In this document: positions 42,814-51,123 of the stretch, piece after piece | Position numbering within the stretch: the first letter of the stretch is position 1 | Layout of the letters: every line of letters starts with the position of its first letter | Assembly (NCBI GenBank): GCA_023406895.1 | Contig: JAEXTV010000004.1 | Span: forward strand, 62,001-126,000 | DNA: 64,000 nucleotides | Direction: 5' to 3' | From: Bacillota bacterium | GTDB taxonomy: Bacteria; Bacillota; Clostridia; Christensenellales; SZUA-584 | The notes under the pieces: model-generated | The model's input: only the letters and a program-made list of their open reading frames with translations | Database searches by the model: none | What the model was told of the DNA's origin: nothing | Made by a program: the position numbers and the translations under genes

Positions 42814-44082
42814 TTACTTTTTATTTCCTTTATTGCCTTTGTCTTTGCCGTTGGAGTTTCCGGCGGGTTTGCCGGTGTCGTTATTGTCTATGTCTTTCTT
42901 GTTGTCCTCATCGTCGTCAGCTTTTTGCTCATTCTGAATGCTGTCCGGCTGGTCCTCTGTGTCGCTGTTTTTTGCATCGTCCCAGTCAAAATCAAACCAG
43001 TCCGCATCAAAGCCCCATTCTATCAGAGCGGCAATCTGTTCGTCTGTAAGACCCAGCGACTCAACCGCAGCTCTGAACTGTGTCTGTGCCTGAATCTTGG
43101 CTTGTTTGAAAGCCTCTTTCGCGGCCCGCTTTTGCTGTTCCAATTGTGTTTTCAGCTCTTCCTTTGCGGTTTTCCATGCTTTTACGTCTTTATCCGACTT
43201 GAAGGCATTCTGAATCTCGTCCTTAGCATTCTTCCACAGATCCTTTGCTTGCGTTCTCGCCTGTTTAAACACTTCTTGAGCCTGTTTCATGCTTGTTTTG
43301 AACGTTTCCTGTGCCTGCTCCATAATTTGAATTTGTTCAGGCGTCAGAATGCCGCTGTCGATAAGCTTCTGCATGTCTTTATCGTCGCCCCGGTGCCCGA
43401 AAACGGCATCGACATCGTCCAGCAGCTTCACGAGCTTGCCCATTTTAAGAGATCCGTACTTTGCTTTGGCTTCATCGAGTGTGATGCCTTCCTTGCCTGC
43501 AAGATATGAAAGTGCGAGATACCGGCCCGGTGTAAGCCCGCTTGCTTTGGCTTCGTCTGCAATATCTTCTGTCACAGCCGATACCACCACATCACATTGA
43601 AGCCCAAGCTCAGCTATCTGCTGTTCAGCCGTTTCCTTTAAGCTCGCTGTGAGTTCGTCACCGCTTTCACCGCTGGCCGTGACGACGAGAGAAGCTTCTT
43701 CTCCTTCATTCGTGATATAGCCTCCCAAAGCGAACGCATTGATATACACCTTCATCGCTTCCTCGGGTGATAACCCCGCCACATCCGTTTCCGCCACAAT
43801 TTTAGTGCCGTCATCGTTATAAGCGGCCACATCAATCACCGCACCGTTTTGTATGGTCAGCTTGAGGCTCGGATTCACATCGAGCGACACATAGGTGATC
43901 TGCTCAGAAGCCGACGGCATCGCAGCCGGGGTTTGTGAAACCGCCTCCTGTGTCGGTGCGGCTGCCCCGGTTATCATCTGTGAATCAGTTGTATTTACCT
44001 GAGCCGCGCATCCGGTCAGTATCAGCGTCACGCTCATGATCATGCTCAGTACAAATGCCAAAGCTTTTCTTGTCAATTTCAT
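42814..44082 (-). CDS. Lipoprotein with RsgI-like domain and long Gln/Lys-rich helical tail
   Basis: A 422-residue lipoprotein from the ATG at 44082 (MKLTRKALAFVL), lipobox ILTGC with Cys25. Residues about 62-110 repeat the RsgI middle-domain pattern ITYVSLDVNPSLKL, with Asn70-Pro71, followed by a domain to residue 250. From about 255 to 345 there is a long amphipathic helix rich in Gln, Lys and Ala, then an acidic segment (WGFDADWFDFDWDD) and a Gly/Asn/Lys low-complexity tail. It lies 14 bases downstream of the anti-sigma gene and repeats that protein's extracellular domain. It could be a decoy, co-sensor or effector; inference only. Confidence 0.85.
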   Translation of the reverse strand: MKLTRKALAFVLSMIMSVTLILTGCAAQVNTTDSQMITGAAAPTQEAVSQTPAAMPSASEQITYVSLDVNPSLKLTIQNGAVIDVAAYNDDGTKIVAETDVAGLSPEEAMKVYINAFALGGYITNEGEEASLVVTASGESGDELTASLKETAEQQIAELGLQCDVVVSAVTEDIADEAKASGLTPGRYLALSYLAGKEGITLDEAKAKYGSLKMGKLVKLLDDVDAVFGHRGDDKDMQKLIDSGILTPEQIQIMEQAQETFKTSMKQAQEVFKQARTQAKDLWKNAKDEIQNAFKSDKDVKAWKTAKEELKTQLEQQKRAAKEAFKQAKIQAQTQFRAAVESLGLTDEQIAALIEWGFDADWFDFDWDDAKNSDTEDQPDSIQNEQKADDDEDNKKDIDNNDTGKPAGNSNGKDKGNKGNKK

Positions 44083-44096
44083 TCTCAGTTCTCCCT

Positions 44097-45080
44097 TCAC
44101 TGCTGCTTGGTTTGCTTTTTGTTTGTGTTCTCTTTGTTGCTGCTGTCTTCTTTTTTGTCTGCGTCATTTTTGTTCTGATTCTCGCCGTTGTCGTGATTTC
44201 CCTTATTATCGTCTTTTGGCTTGTCCTGTTTGTTGGAGGGAGAACTGTTCTCCTTCACTTCTTTGCCGCTTTGGCTGCCGTTGTTTTGTTGATTTTGTTC
44301 GTTTTCTTTTTTATCAGAGGCGTTATCCTTTTGACTCTGACCTTTTGAGGGATCCGTGGGACGAACTTCATCTTTTTCAGGCTGAGTTTGTGTATTTTGA
44401 GCCTTTTCCTTTTTATATTTCTTCTCAAATACCTGATCAATGATTTTATCAACATCCTGCTCCTTAATTCCCTGATCTGATGCCTGCTTTTTGAGAAGCT
44501 CGACACCGGGGCTCTGATGATGCGCTTTTGCATTTTCAAACGTGTCTTTTGAGCTTTGAAGCAGCAGCGCTTTGACCGCGCGCCGTGTTGATCCGCTCAC
44601 GATCTTTTCCACCTGTTGCTGACTGACGGCAGTGTTCTCTCCAAAACAAGCCACCAGCACATGCCCGTTGTCTTTGAGGTATCCTTGCGCGTCGGCAGCC
44701 TCCACAACGGCTTCAAGCGCGTTATCAAAGCTGAGCCCTGTCAGGGTCATATTCTTGAGCAAAACAGACGCATCGTCATTCTCCGCTGCTATAGACAATA
44801 CCGTACCCGATGCGTTAACTTGCATGCTCATGCTCGGATTGATATCGATCGTTATATAACTGACCTCGTCTGCAGCCGGGGGCAGTACAAAAAGGAACAT
44901 CAAGGCTGCCAGCATGGCCGCTACAGCCGGAATCGCCCATGACAGCTTTCCCGTTCGCTTCAGGTTCTGTTTATTTCGGACTTCCCCGTCAACCATCTGT
45001 CTTGTGCTTTCGCGCACCCGTTCGCTTGGCTGATGGATCTCGAATTCGATATCATTAAGCGCTTTGTCTATATCAAACAT
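44097..45080 (-). CDS. RsgI-type transmembrane anti-sigma factor for an ECF sigma factor
   Basis: A 327-residue protein. The short cytoplasmic N-terminal part (about 1-44) should hold the sigma-binding region, one membrane helix lies at about 47-67, and the extracellular part begins with SYITIDINPSMSMQVN, which is the hallmark of RsgI-family receptors. In clostridial RsgI the Asn-Pro bond of this motif is self-cleaved; here it is Asn81-Pro82. The tail from about 205 is Lys/Asn/Asp/Ser-rich low complexity. The gene overlaps the sigma gene by 8 bases. RsgI normally partners SigI, so its pairing with an ECF-type sigma factor is unusual. Confidence 0.88.
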   Translation of the reverse strand: MFDIDKALNDIEFEIHQPSERVRESTRQMVDGEVRNKQNLKRTGKLSWAIPAVAAMLAALMFLFVLPPAADEVSYITIDINPSMSMQVNASGTVLSIAAENDDASVLLKNMTLTGLSFDNALEAVVEAADAQGYLKDNGHVLVACFGENTAVSQQQVEKIVSGSTRRAVKALLLQSSKDTFENAKAHHQSPGVELLKKQASDQGIKEQDVDKIIDQVFEKKYKKEKAQNTQTQPEKDEVRPTDPSKGQSQKDNASDKKENEQNQQNNGSQSGKEVKENSSPSNKQDKPKDDNKGNHDNGENQNKNDADKKEDSSNKENTNKKQTKQQ

Positions 45081-45636
45081 CCAGCTCTCTCTCCATTTCC
45101 CTGCGCAGCTTTTCCTTGGCGCTGTTCAAGCGCGATTTGATCGTACCGATTGGCAGCCCCAGTACACTGGCCGTTTCCCTGTAATCAAGCCCTTCAAAGT
45201 AATGAAATATAACAGGGAGCCTGTGTTTATCCGGAAGTACGGCGATTTTTTCAATCAACAGCTTTGATGTCATGTTCTTCATAGCCTCAGCTTCCGCTGA
45301 AATATCATCGGTCGCCGCCTCAATCGCATGCTTCTTCATCTCGTCACTTAAAGCGTTTTCGATCACTTCGTTTTCCCGTCGGCTGCGCCGAAAGCTGTCC
45401 CTGTAGGCGTTTAGGCAGACGGTGTAGAGCCAATTTTTAAATGACCTTGTGCATGTATGAGATTTTTGAATCGCCTTCAGCCATGTCTGCTGATAAAGCT
45501 CTTCCGCATCACTGTGGTTCCTGGCCAGTTTCAGGCAGAGACTAAATAAGCCGTTCTCATAACGGCTGATCAGCACGTCAATATATGTAAAGTCGTTATT
45601 TGAAAAGGCTATCAGCAGCTGTTGTTCGTCCGGCAA
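45073..45636 (-). CDS. RNA polymerase ECF-type sigma factor
   Basis: About 187 residues with region 2 (YENGLFSLCLKLARNHSDAE and NWLYTVCLNAYRD) and region 4 (LPDKHRLPVIFHYFEGLDYR and GTIKSRLNSAKEKLRREM). I prefer the TTG at 45636 (LPDEQQLLIAFSNND in the frame) with AAAGGGG eight bases upstream, because the predicted ECF promoter would start transcription near 45654, at the alternative GTG. The anti-sigma gene overlaps its end. A candidate autoregulatory promoter lies immediately upstream. Confidence 0.92.
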   Translation of the reverse strand: MPDEQQLLIAFSNNDFTYIDVLISRYENGLFSLCLKLARNHSDAEELYQQTWLKAIQKSHTCTRSFKNWLYTVCLNAYRDSFRRSRRENEVIENALSDEMKKHAIEAATDDISAEAEAMKNMTSKLLIEKIAVLPDKHRLPVIFHYFEGLDYRETASVLGLPIGTIKSRLNSAKEKLRREMERELDV

Positions 45637-45661
45637 TCCCTTTACCCCTTTCACTTATATA

Positions 45662-45685
45662 GACGCATAACAAACGAATTTGTTC
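45662..45685 (-). promoter_or_regulatory. ECF-type promoter upstream of the sigma gene
   Basis: On the minus strand TGAAC (its GAAC is 45685-45682), then 16 bases, then CGTC (45665-45662). This matches the general ECF pattern of TGAAAC-type -35 and CGTC -10 elements with 16-base spacing (SigM/SigW-like). It suggests autoregulation of the sigma operon. Confidence 0.7.
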
Positions 45686-45748
45686 AACTTATTTTCAAGG
45701 CTTATTCAAAAGAGAATAAAATAAGGCCTTGACACGTCGTCAAGAGCC

Positions 45749-45946
45749 TTGGAAAATGGGCTTGCCTTATACACCATCACGGTCAGCGGACTGCTTCTTT
45801 GTGGTGCGGCTGTTGTTCTGGGCATCCGCCGTGATGGGCGTCTGCCCTTTGCTTTTCTTCTTTCTGGCCTGTTTGTTATCGGGCTGACTGTCTTTTGGCA
45901 TATGGTTGCCTCCGTTTTATTAATAGTATTCACAACTTTGTGTTAG
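45749..45946 (+). CDS. Possible small two-helix membrane protein
   Basis: A 65-residue frame that starts with TTG and encodes two strongly hydrophobic segments (about 8-25 and 35-60) separated by a short basic turn (GIRRDGR). There is no good ribosome binding site, and the start lies in a hairpin (45725-45750). Hydrophobicity favours a real product, the start region argues against it. It is oriented with the EFR1 gene 120 bases downstream. Confidence 0.35.
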   Translation: MENGLALYTITVSGLLLCGAAVVLGIRRDGRLPFAFLLSGLFVIGLTVFWHMVASVLLIVFTTLC

Positions 45947-46068
45947 AAGATGCATCAAATCAACTATGAAAAAGGGGCGGCTACGCGTATAATGGACATG
46001 GCAATACGAATAAACTTTTTGAGGATATCCAGCGAAACCTGACTGAAATTCCGAAAGGAGGTCTGTTT

Positions 46069-47085
46069 TTGCCAAACGCTATTATATATGTTTTTTCAGG
46101 AACCTACCATACGCTAAAAGCAGCCCGGATGATTGAAAAGCATCTTCAGACAAATCATATTGAAACGCGCATTCACGAGGTTCAGTATCCATTTGAAAAT
46201 GTGCCGCCGCCAGCAGATTTCGATTATGTCGGCTTTGGGTACCCCGTGCACGCGTTCAATTCGCCGCTGATGTTTCTTCGCTTTGTGAAAAGCCTTCCGG
46301 CCGCTGTGCAAAACAAGGCGTTTATATTTAAAACCTCGGGCGAACCGGCGCGGCTCAATATCGAGTCGTCTTATTCGCTGCACCGCTTACTCAAGAAAAA
46401 AGGCTATGATGTGGTGCTTGATACGCACATGCTGATGCCGTACAACATCGTTTTCCGTTATCCGGACGGGCTGACCAAGCAGATGACGCTTTACACTGAC
46501 GCGCTGAGCAAGCTGCTGACGCTGCGGCTGCTGAGCGGCGAGCGTGATACGTTCCGTTTCAGCAAGCTGCGTCGGTTGATTTCGCTGATGATGCGTGTTG
46601 AGTGGTTCGGCGCGTGGCTCAACGGTCGCCTTTATTCGGTCAAAATGAACAAGTGCAGCCAATGCATGCTGTGCGTAAAAACATGTCCTGCCGCGAATAT
46701 CACGTTTGAAAACGGGCGGTTCCGATTTGGCGGACGCTGCGCGATGTGTATGCGCTGCGTGATGTACTGCCCCAAGGATGCGGTCAACTTCGGCATTATC
46801 CGCCCGCTGCGCGTGAACGGCGGTTACGCCTTTGACAAAATTCTAGCCGATCCCGGCATCTCTGCGGATTATGTGGGGCCCAAAACCAAGGGCTATTTTG
46901 CAGCGTTCCGTGGCTTTTTCCGCCGCGCGGACGACGCGCTGGCTGCCCACGGTCTGGCGGCAAAGGGCTGCACGCCGCAGCCGAATCCAAATGTGCCCGA
47001 GCTTGACGTGTTTGAAGCTTACGAAGCGTCCCGGCTAGAATCGCGCGAGGAGTATGAGGAAGAGGAAAATAGCAGCGCTGTTTAA
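46069..47085 (+). CDS. EFR1-type flavodoxin-ferredoxin fusion
   Basis: A 338-residue protein with a flavodoxin-like N-terminal domain (MPNAIIYVFSGTYHTLKAAR, GYPVHAFNSP) and two [4Fe-4S] ferredoxin motifs (CSQCMLCVKTCP about residue 201, and CAMCMRCVMYCP). Then comes a C-terminal tail ending in acidic residues. Such EFR1 proteins of Clostridia are taken to be electron carriers. The start is TTG at 46069, well placed after AAAGGAGG. It is divergent from the ECF operon and transcribed towards the convergent GNAT-Rnk gene. Confidence 0.9.
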   Translation: MPNAIIYVFSGTYHTLKAARMIEKHLQTNHIETRIHEVQYPFENVPPPADFDYVGFGYPVHAFNSPLMFLRFVKSLPAAVQNKAFIFKTSGEPARLNIESSYSLHRLLKKKGYDVVLDTHMLMPYNIVFRYPDGLTKQMTLYTDALSKLLTLRLLSGERDTFRFSKLRRLISLMMRVEWFGAWLNGRLYSVKMNKCSQCMLCVKTCPAANITFENGRFRFGGRCAMCMRCVMYCPKDAVNFGIIRPLRVNGGYAFDKILADPGISADYVGPKTKGYFAAFRGFFRRADDALAAHGLAAKGCTPQPNPNVPELDVFEAYEASRLESREEYEEEENSSAV

Positions 47086-47417
47086 ACGATGCTGCATTGC
47101 GGACAACCTTCTTTATTACATTGAAGTGAGAAATATGGATGGGCTTGCTGTTAAATAAACCGGTCGTCATTCTTCTCCACTTAGATGAATGGCAAAGATC
47201 TTAGTGAAGAAAGAGCATTCCCCCACACGATGAATCGCGAGTGAAAATGCTCTGTTTGGCCAGCTATGGATGTGGTTAAGCAAGGCTGGCCGCGTTCAAG
47301 ATTGGGTGCGGATTCTGATTCAGCTGTCCTTTTCTTTACGCGAAATTTTCACTTTATTCTATATGGGGTTTGTAATAATACAAACTAATTACAGACCCCA
47401 TATGTTTTCAAATTCAC
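47086..47417. other. Gene-free stretch between convergent EFR1 and GNAT-Rnk genes
   Basis: Contains a long-range inverted repeat AGAGCATT/AATGCTCT (about 47209-47253) and a large palindrome at 47361-47403. No coding frame. The convergent neighbours suggest that these stems end transcription from both sides. Confidence 0.5.
47361..47403. terminator. Large imperfect palindrome at the 3' end of the GNAT-Rnk gene
   Basis: The arms are ATATGGGGTTTGTAAT (47361-47376) and ATTACAGACCCCATAT (47388-47403), with one mismatch in 16 and an 11-base loop. It lies 14 bases past the stop codon. It is not followed by a clear T run, so intrinsic termination is possible but not certain. Confidence 0.5.
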
Positions 47418-48341
47418 TTATAAGTGATAATGACCTGCAGCTTCCGGTTGATATAATAGCTTTCTGATTTTGATATGAGTCATGCCATCCGGGGTATCCC
47501 ATTGTATACTATCTTCTTCACGATACCCGAGAATAGCGGTGCCAATCGGAGACAGAATAGACAACTGTCCCTTTGCCCAGTCTGAAGCTTGTGGGTACAC
47601 CAAAGAAACCTCTGTTTCTTCGTCGTTAAGGCTTAATAATGCCCTTGAATTCATTGTCACGACATTATTCGGGAGTTGCTGCGGCCGGACGACCGTTGCT
47701 CTGATAATCTCATGCTCCAGATCTTTAATCGTCCGTTCATCAGCACCGTTTTTTAGCTCGTCATCGATGAGCTTAATAAGCCTGTCCCTGTCTAGCTCTG
47801 TGATGTAAATCAAACCGGGGGCCGCAGCGCGCTTCTTAATGCTATCTAAGTATTCCTTCATCGTTATTGAAAAGCTTTGTATTGCAGAAGACTCATGTTT
47901 ACACTTAAATCCTGCATGAATAAACGCCCTCATTGACCGCGTGTTCTCTTTATGTATTTTGGCGACAACACGTTTTGATCTTAATTCAAAAAATGCAACT
48001 TTAAGACTTTCTTGAATGGTATGACTGCCTAATCCTTTGCCCCAGTTGCTGCGATCCCCTATAACGATGACAATTTCCGTTTCCATGTCTTTCACAACAA
48101 GGCGAACAAAGCCAACCGGCATGTTATTTTTATTATAAGCGATATAAAATCTGCCGTTTTGGTTAAAAAGATGCGTTAAAATAGGCATGTTGATCCTGTC
48201 TACCACCTGCTCTATGTTGGAAGAGACATCGCATGTATCACTTAAGTATCTTGTGACTTCATCATCTTGTAACCAAGACATTAAAGTATAGGCATTGTCC
48301 CTTGTTACTTCAGAGCATAAAAAAATAAAAGGATCTTTCAT
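47418..48341 (-). CDS. GNAT acetyltransferase fused to Rnk-type transcription factor domain
   Basis: A 307-residue fusion. Residues 1-165 are a GNAT domain with the acetyl-CoA loop RSNWGKGLGSHTIQ (97-110) and the KIHKENTRSMRAFIHAGFK part. Residues about 175-307 match Rnk, the GreA/GreB-related RNA-polymerase-secondary-channel protein: GLIYITELDRDRLIKLIDDE (coiled coil), NNVVTMNSRALL, SILSPIGTAILGYREEDSI and the end YQPEAAGHYHL. I chose the ATG at 48341 (MKDPFIFLC), which has AAAGGA nine bases upstream; a longer frame reaches 48446. Rnk acts in transcription or nucleotide balance in Proteobacteria; its joining to an acetyltransferase is unusual. Confidence 0.9.
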   Translation of the reverse strand: MKDPFIFLCSEVTRDNAYTLMSWLQDDEVTRYLSDTCDVSSNIEQVVDRINMPILTHLFNQNGRFYIAYNKNNMPVGFVRLVVKDMETEIVIVIGDRSNWGKGLGSHTIQESLKVAFFELRSKRVVAKIHKENTRSMRAFIHAGFKCKHESSAIQSFSITMKEYLDSIKKRAAAPGLIYITELDRDRLIKLIDDELKNGADERTIKDLEHEIIRATVVRPQQLPNNVVTMNSRALLSLNDEETEVSLVYPQASDWAKGQLSILSPIGTAILGYREEDSIQWDTPDGMTHIKIRKLLYQPEAAGHYHL

Positions 48342-48875
48342 TTTACTACTTCCTTTCGTAAGAACAAAAGCCTTCCATAGAAACCTATGACGGTTCTTTT
48401 TAATATATAAATTATAATATAAATCGATATGGTAGTCAAATTCCATTAATGGTCAATCATGGCATTAAAGTGTACGGGCGTCAAACACAGGGTGCATTCT
48501 GCACGGTTTCCTGTTATTGTGACAATCAAAGCGTGAATAATCACCAATCAAATCGACCAGTTTAACCGGGATATGCACCAGTTAGAATCAGTATGGCGCT
48601 GGCAAAAACGTCCTGTAAAGTCTGTCAATTTCATGGTTTATCCACAACTGGTCACGCAGTTATCTGCGGCGTGAACAATGCATATGAGAATCTTTTTTTG
48701 TCATTCGTTCCGCTCAATCGGAAGCTTTTATTATTCGCACCAGTATAGCTGATGGGTTTTACGCTAATGTCCCCTAAAAACAGAGAACGACATTGCGGAT
48801 CATTCCCTGCTTTATATCAGCGTGGTTGAAATAGCCGTTGCACAATCCTCTTTGTTTTGGCATATATATACTTTT
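48342..48875. other. Gene-free stretch with a degenerate palindrome element
   Basis: The left end carries the promoter of the GNAT-Rnk gene. About 48555-48778 resembles the element at 579-825 (listed as a repeat). No gene seen; the right end includes TTATATCAGCG-type sequence of unknown role. Confidence 0.5.
48555..48778. repeat. Degenerate dispersed element, copy 2
   Basis: Shares with 579-825 the exact 14-mer CTTTTTTTGTCATT (48691-48704) and, about 30 bases later, a hairpin-like CACCAGTATAGCTGATGG (48737-48754) in place of the CCAGCATAGCTGG of copy 1. It also has ACCAGTT and other half-palindromes upstream. The stems are decayed compared with copy 1. Similarity was judged by eye only. Confidence 0.4.
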
Positions 48876-49577
48876 CTAAGTTCTACTACTCAGCCGCTTG
48901 TAAAACAGCCCCATCCAGATGACGCATACTGAAACAGCCGCGGGAAACTGCCAGAATGCCCCTTGCATCAGTGCACCGAGCCAGTACGCAGGAAACACGC
49001 CCGCAATCAGCCCCCACGGTGAGTTCGTGATCACAGGCACGAGCATGGGGAGCATGGTGAGCCCGAGCATCTTGGACACCGCAAGCCCTTCCACCTTGTT
49101 GCCCGCAAAGCTTAACAGCATCAACGTATTCACCGCACCGAACAGCCCGCCCGCCACCGCGACGCACAGCACACGCAGCATATCCGGCTTTGACAACGAG
49201 AACAGCAGCATCAGCACAGGCGCAATCAAAATACTCCAGAGCACGGGCAGCGCAAGTCTTGAGGCGATATAACCTGCGCCCCCGAGCGGCGTGACGGTGT
49301 AATACTCGCCCACGCCCTCATCACGCTCATTGAGCATCAAAAAACCGCAGAGCATGCCCGCCATGGCCGGCGTCAGCGTCAGCAACAGCATATCGGCCAG
49401 CGGATACCACGGCGCGAGGTCAAACGCAAACGCATTCTTAAGCACCGGCTGCAGCAATGGCAGTCCAAAACGAAAAGCCGCACCCGCAAGAAACGGGGCC
49501 AGTGTAAGCAAGATAAGCATCGGATCCCGCCGGATCAATGTGAAAGTGCCGAAAAACGTCTTAATCGTGTTTGTCAT
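48876..49577 (-). CDS. ABC transporter permease, ABC-2 type (second)
   Basis: A 233-residue membrane protein from the ATG at 49577 (MTNTIKTFFGTFTLIRRDP) with about six transmembrane helices. It has the MLLTLTPAMAGMLCGFLMLNERDEG segment common in small ABC-2 permeases. It overlaps the upstream permease gene by 4 bases and ends the exporter operon. The substrate is unknown; no peptide or antibiotic biosynthesis gene is near. Confidence 0.85.
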   Translation of the reverse strand: MTNTIKTFFGTFTLIRRDPMLILLTLAPFLAGAAFRFGLPLLQPVLKNAFAFDLAPWYPLADMLLLTLTPAMAGMLCGFLMLNERDEGVGEYYTVTPLGGAGYIASRLALPVLWSILIAPVLMLLFSLSKPDMLRVLCVAVAGGLFGAVNTLMLLSFAGNKVEGLAVSKMLGLTMLPMLVPVITNSPWGLIAGVFPAYWLGALMQGAFWQFPAAVSVCVIWMGLFYKRLSSRT

Positions 49578-50275
49578 GCCGCACCGCCTCCCAATCTGCA
49601 TAGCGCAGAATTCAGCCGTTTGAGCGCCATCCAGAACGCCAGAGCGGCCCAGGCGATCAACAGGGCAAAGGGAATCGCGGCTGCCTGATAGCCCCCCGCT
49701 GCGGCCTGCATAAGGCGAAGCACCACGCTGCCCGGAAACACCTCAAGCGGCCAGAATGCAATGCCGAACATCAGCAGCAGCGGCGGCAGCAGCAGCGCTG
49801 CTTCCCACAAGCCGTCTACAGACAAAAACGCGTTCATGCTTTTGAGGTTGACGGACACCGCCAGCCCGATCAACGTGAAGCACATGCTGCCCACAAGCAC
49901 GGAAGGCACGAGTATGGCATAATTGATGCCCGCAACACCGCTGCCCATCGACACGATCACGCTGACAGCTGTGGATATGAGCCCAAGAGACAGTGCTTTG
50001 GACAGTATATATTCCGCCGGGCGCAGCGGTGAAGAAAACAGCGCATCGAGTATACCCTCGCCGCGTTCAAGCTGCATGAGCCCGCCGATAAAGAGCAAAC
50101 CAAGCAATGCTGGGTCGGCCAGCAGCGTTGCCACGAGCGCCGTCTGCCGCCAGTCTTCCGGGAGCAGACGCAGTACGACGATAAAGCATACTGTCAAAAA
50201 GCCATAGATGAAATAAAATCCATACCGCCATTGGTAGCGCACATCCGATAAAAAAGCATGGGGCAGCCTTTTCAT
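49574..50275 (-). CDS. ABC transporter permease, ABC-2 type (first)
   Basis: A 233-residue permease with six likely membrane helices (YGFYFIYGFLTVCFIVVLR at the start; ALLLPPLLLMFGIAFW near the end). The cytoplasmic LERGEGILDALFSSPLRPAEY loop is typical of ABC-2 permeases. Its start overlaps the ATPase gene by 4 bases. Together the two permeases and ATPase form an export system of the fluoroquinolone/daunorubicin type. Confidence 0.88.
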   Translation of the reverse strand: MKRLPHAFLSDVRYQWRYGFYFIYGFLTVCFIVVLRLLPEDWRQTALVATLLADPALLGLLFIGGLMQLERGEGILDALFSSPLRPAEYILSKALSLGLISTAVSVIVSMGSGVAGINYAILVPSVLVGSMCFTLIGLAVSVNLKSMNAFLSVDGLWEAALLLPPLLLMFGIAFWPLEVFPGSVVLRLMQAAAGGYQAAAIPFALLIAWAALAFWMALKRLNSALCRLGGGAA

Positions 50276-51123
50276 GTCAGGCTCCTCCCTGTCACGTCAA
50301 TGAACAGGTCTTCGAGGGATGTCTCAAGCGTATGCAGCGTTTCAATTTTGTCTTGCTGAAGCAGCGCCATGAACCGGTCGTCGTCCTTGAGGCTTTTGAG
50401 CGGCATCTCGGCTTCACGGCGCTGGCCGTCCTGCCAGGTGTAGCGTACGCGGCGGTCTCCCGCGCGCAGGCGCAGATTCATTGGCGTATCTAAGAGCTTG
50501 ATTGATCCGTCCACGATAAACGCAACCCGGTCGCACAGCTCTTCGGCGAGGTGCATATCGTGCGTGGTCAGTATCACGGTTCGGCCTTGCTGCTTTTGTT
50601 CAGTCACCATCTCTTTGATTGTGCGCGAACGCGCGGGGTCGAGCCCAGCCGTCGGTTCGTCAAGGAACAAAACATCCGGCCTGTGCATGATGGCGCGAAT
50701 GAAATTGAGCCGCATCTTCATTCCTTTTGAATACCCGGAAACGCGCGTATCTCTGTCCCCCGCAAGCTCAAGGCGTTCTAAAAGCGTATCTGCGTTCTCG
50801 CAATCCGCCTGATACAGCGATGCGAAGAACCGCAGGTTTTCCATGGCCGTGAATTTGCCGTACAAATTCGGCACTTCCATCGCCACACCGATGTGTTCGT
50901 AGTAATCGCGCTTTTTTTGACGGACTTCTCCGCCAAGCACCTTCACGCTGCCCGCATACCCTTTCAGTATGCCTGTCAATATCTTCTGTGCGGTACTCTT
51001 GCCCGCTCCCGAAGGGCCTAAAAACCCGAGAATCTCTCCCCTTTCCGCAGAAAATCTCATGCTTTTGAGCGTTTCCTGCGGCGCGTTCGGATATGTAAAG
51101 TGAAGATTATCGACGCTGATCAT
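50272..51123 (-). CDS. ABC transporter ATP-binding protein
   Basis: A 283-residue ATPase: Walker A GPSGAGKST (about 35-43), signature RVSGYSKGMKMRL, Walker B LFLDEPTAGLD and the switch TTHDM. The family of short multidrug exporters fits. It overlaps the TetR gene by 4 bases and the permease by 4 bases, so the four genes form a tight operon. Confidence 0.95.
   Translation of the reverse strand: MISVDNLHFTYPNAPQETLKSMRFSAERGEILGFLGPSGAGKSTAQKILTGILKGYAGSVKVLGGEVRQKKRDYYEHIGVAMEVPNLYGKFTAMENLRFFASLYQADCENADTLLERLELAGDRDTRVSGYSKGMKMRLNFIRAIMHRPDVLFLDEPTAGLDPARSRTIKEMVTEQKQQGRTVILTTHDMHLAEELCDRVAFIVDGSIKLLDTPMNLRLRAGDRRVRYTWQDGQRREAEMPLKSLKDDDRFMALLQQDKIETLHTLETSLEDLFIDVTGRSLT

Larger units (their letters stand above)
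45637..46068. other. Stretch between divergent ECF-sigma and EFR1 genes
   Basis: Holds the ECF-type promoter (45662-45685), a hairpin CTTGAC/GTCAAG with extended pairing (45725-45750), a doubtful small membrane ORF (45749-45946) and a TATAAT at 45988-45993 that may serve the EFR1 gene. The -35 partner of the latter is poor. Confidence 0.5.

Noticed and set aside
45706..45933. A minus-strand 75-codon frame upstream of the sigma gene
   Set aside because: It is Arg/Thr/Pro-rich, antisense to the hydrophobic plus-strand frame, and has no ribosome binding site.
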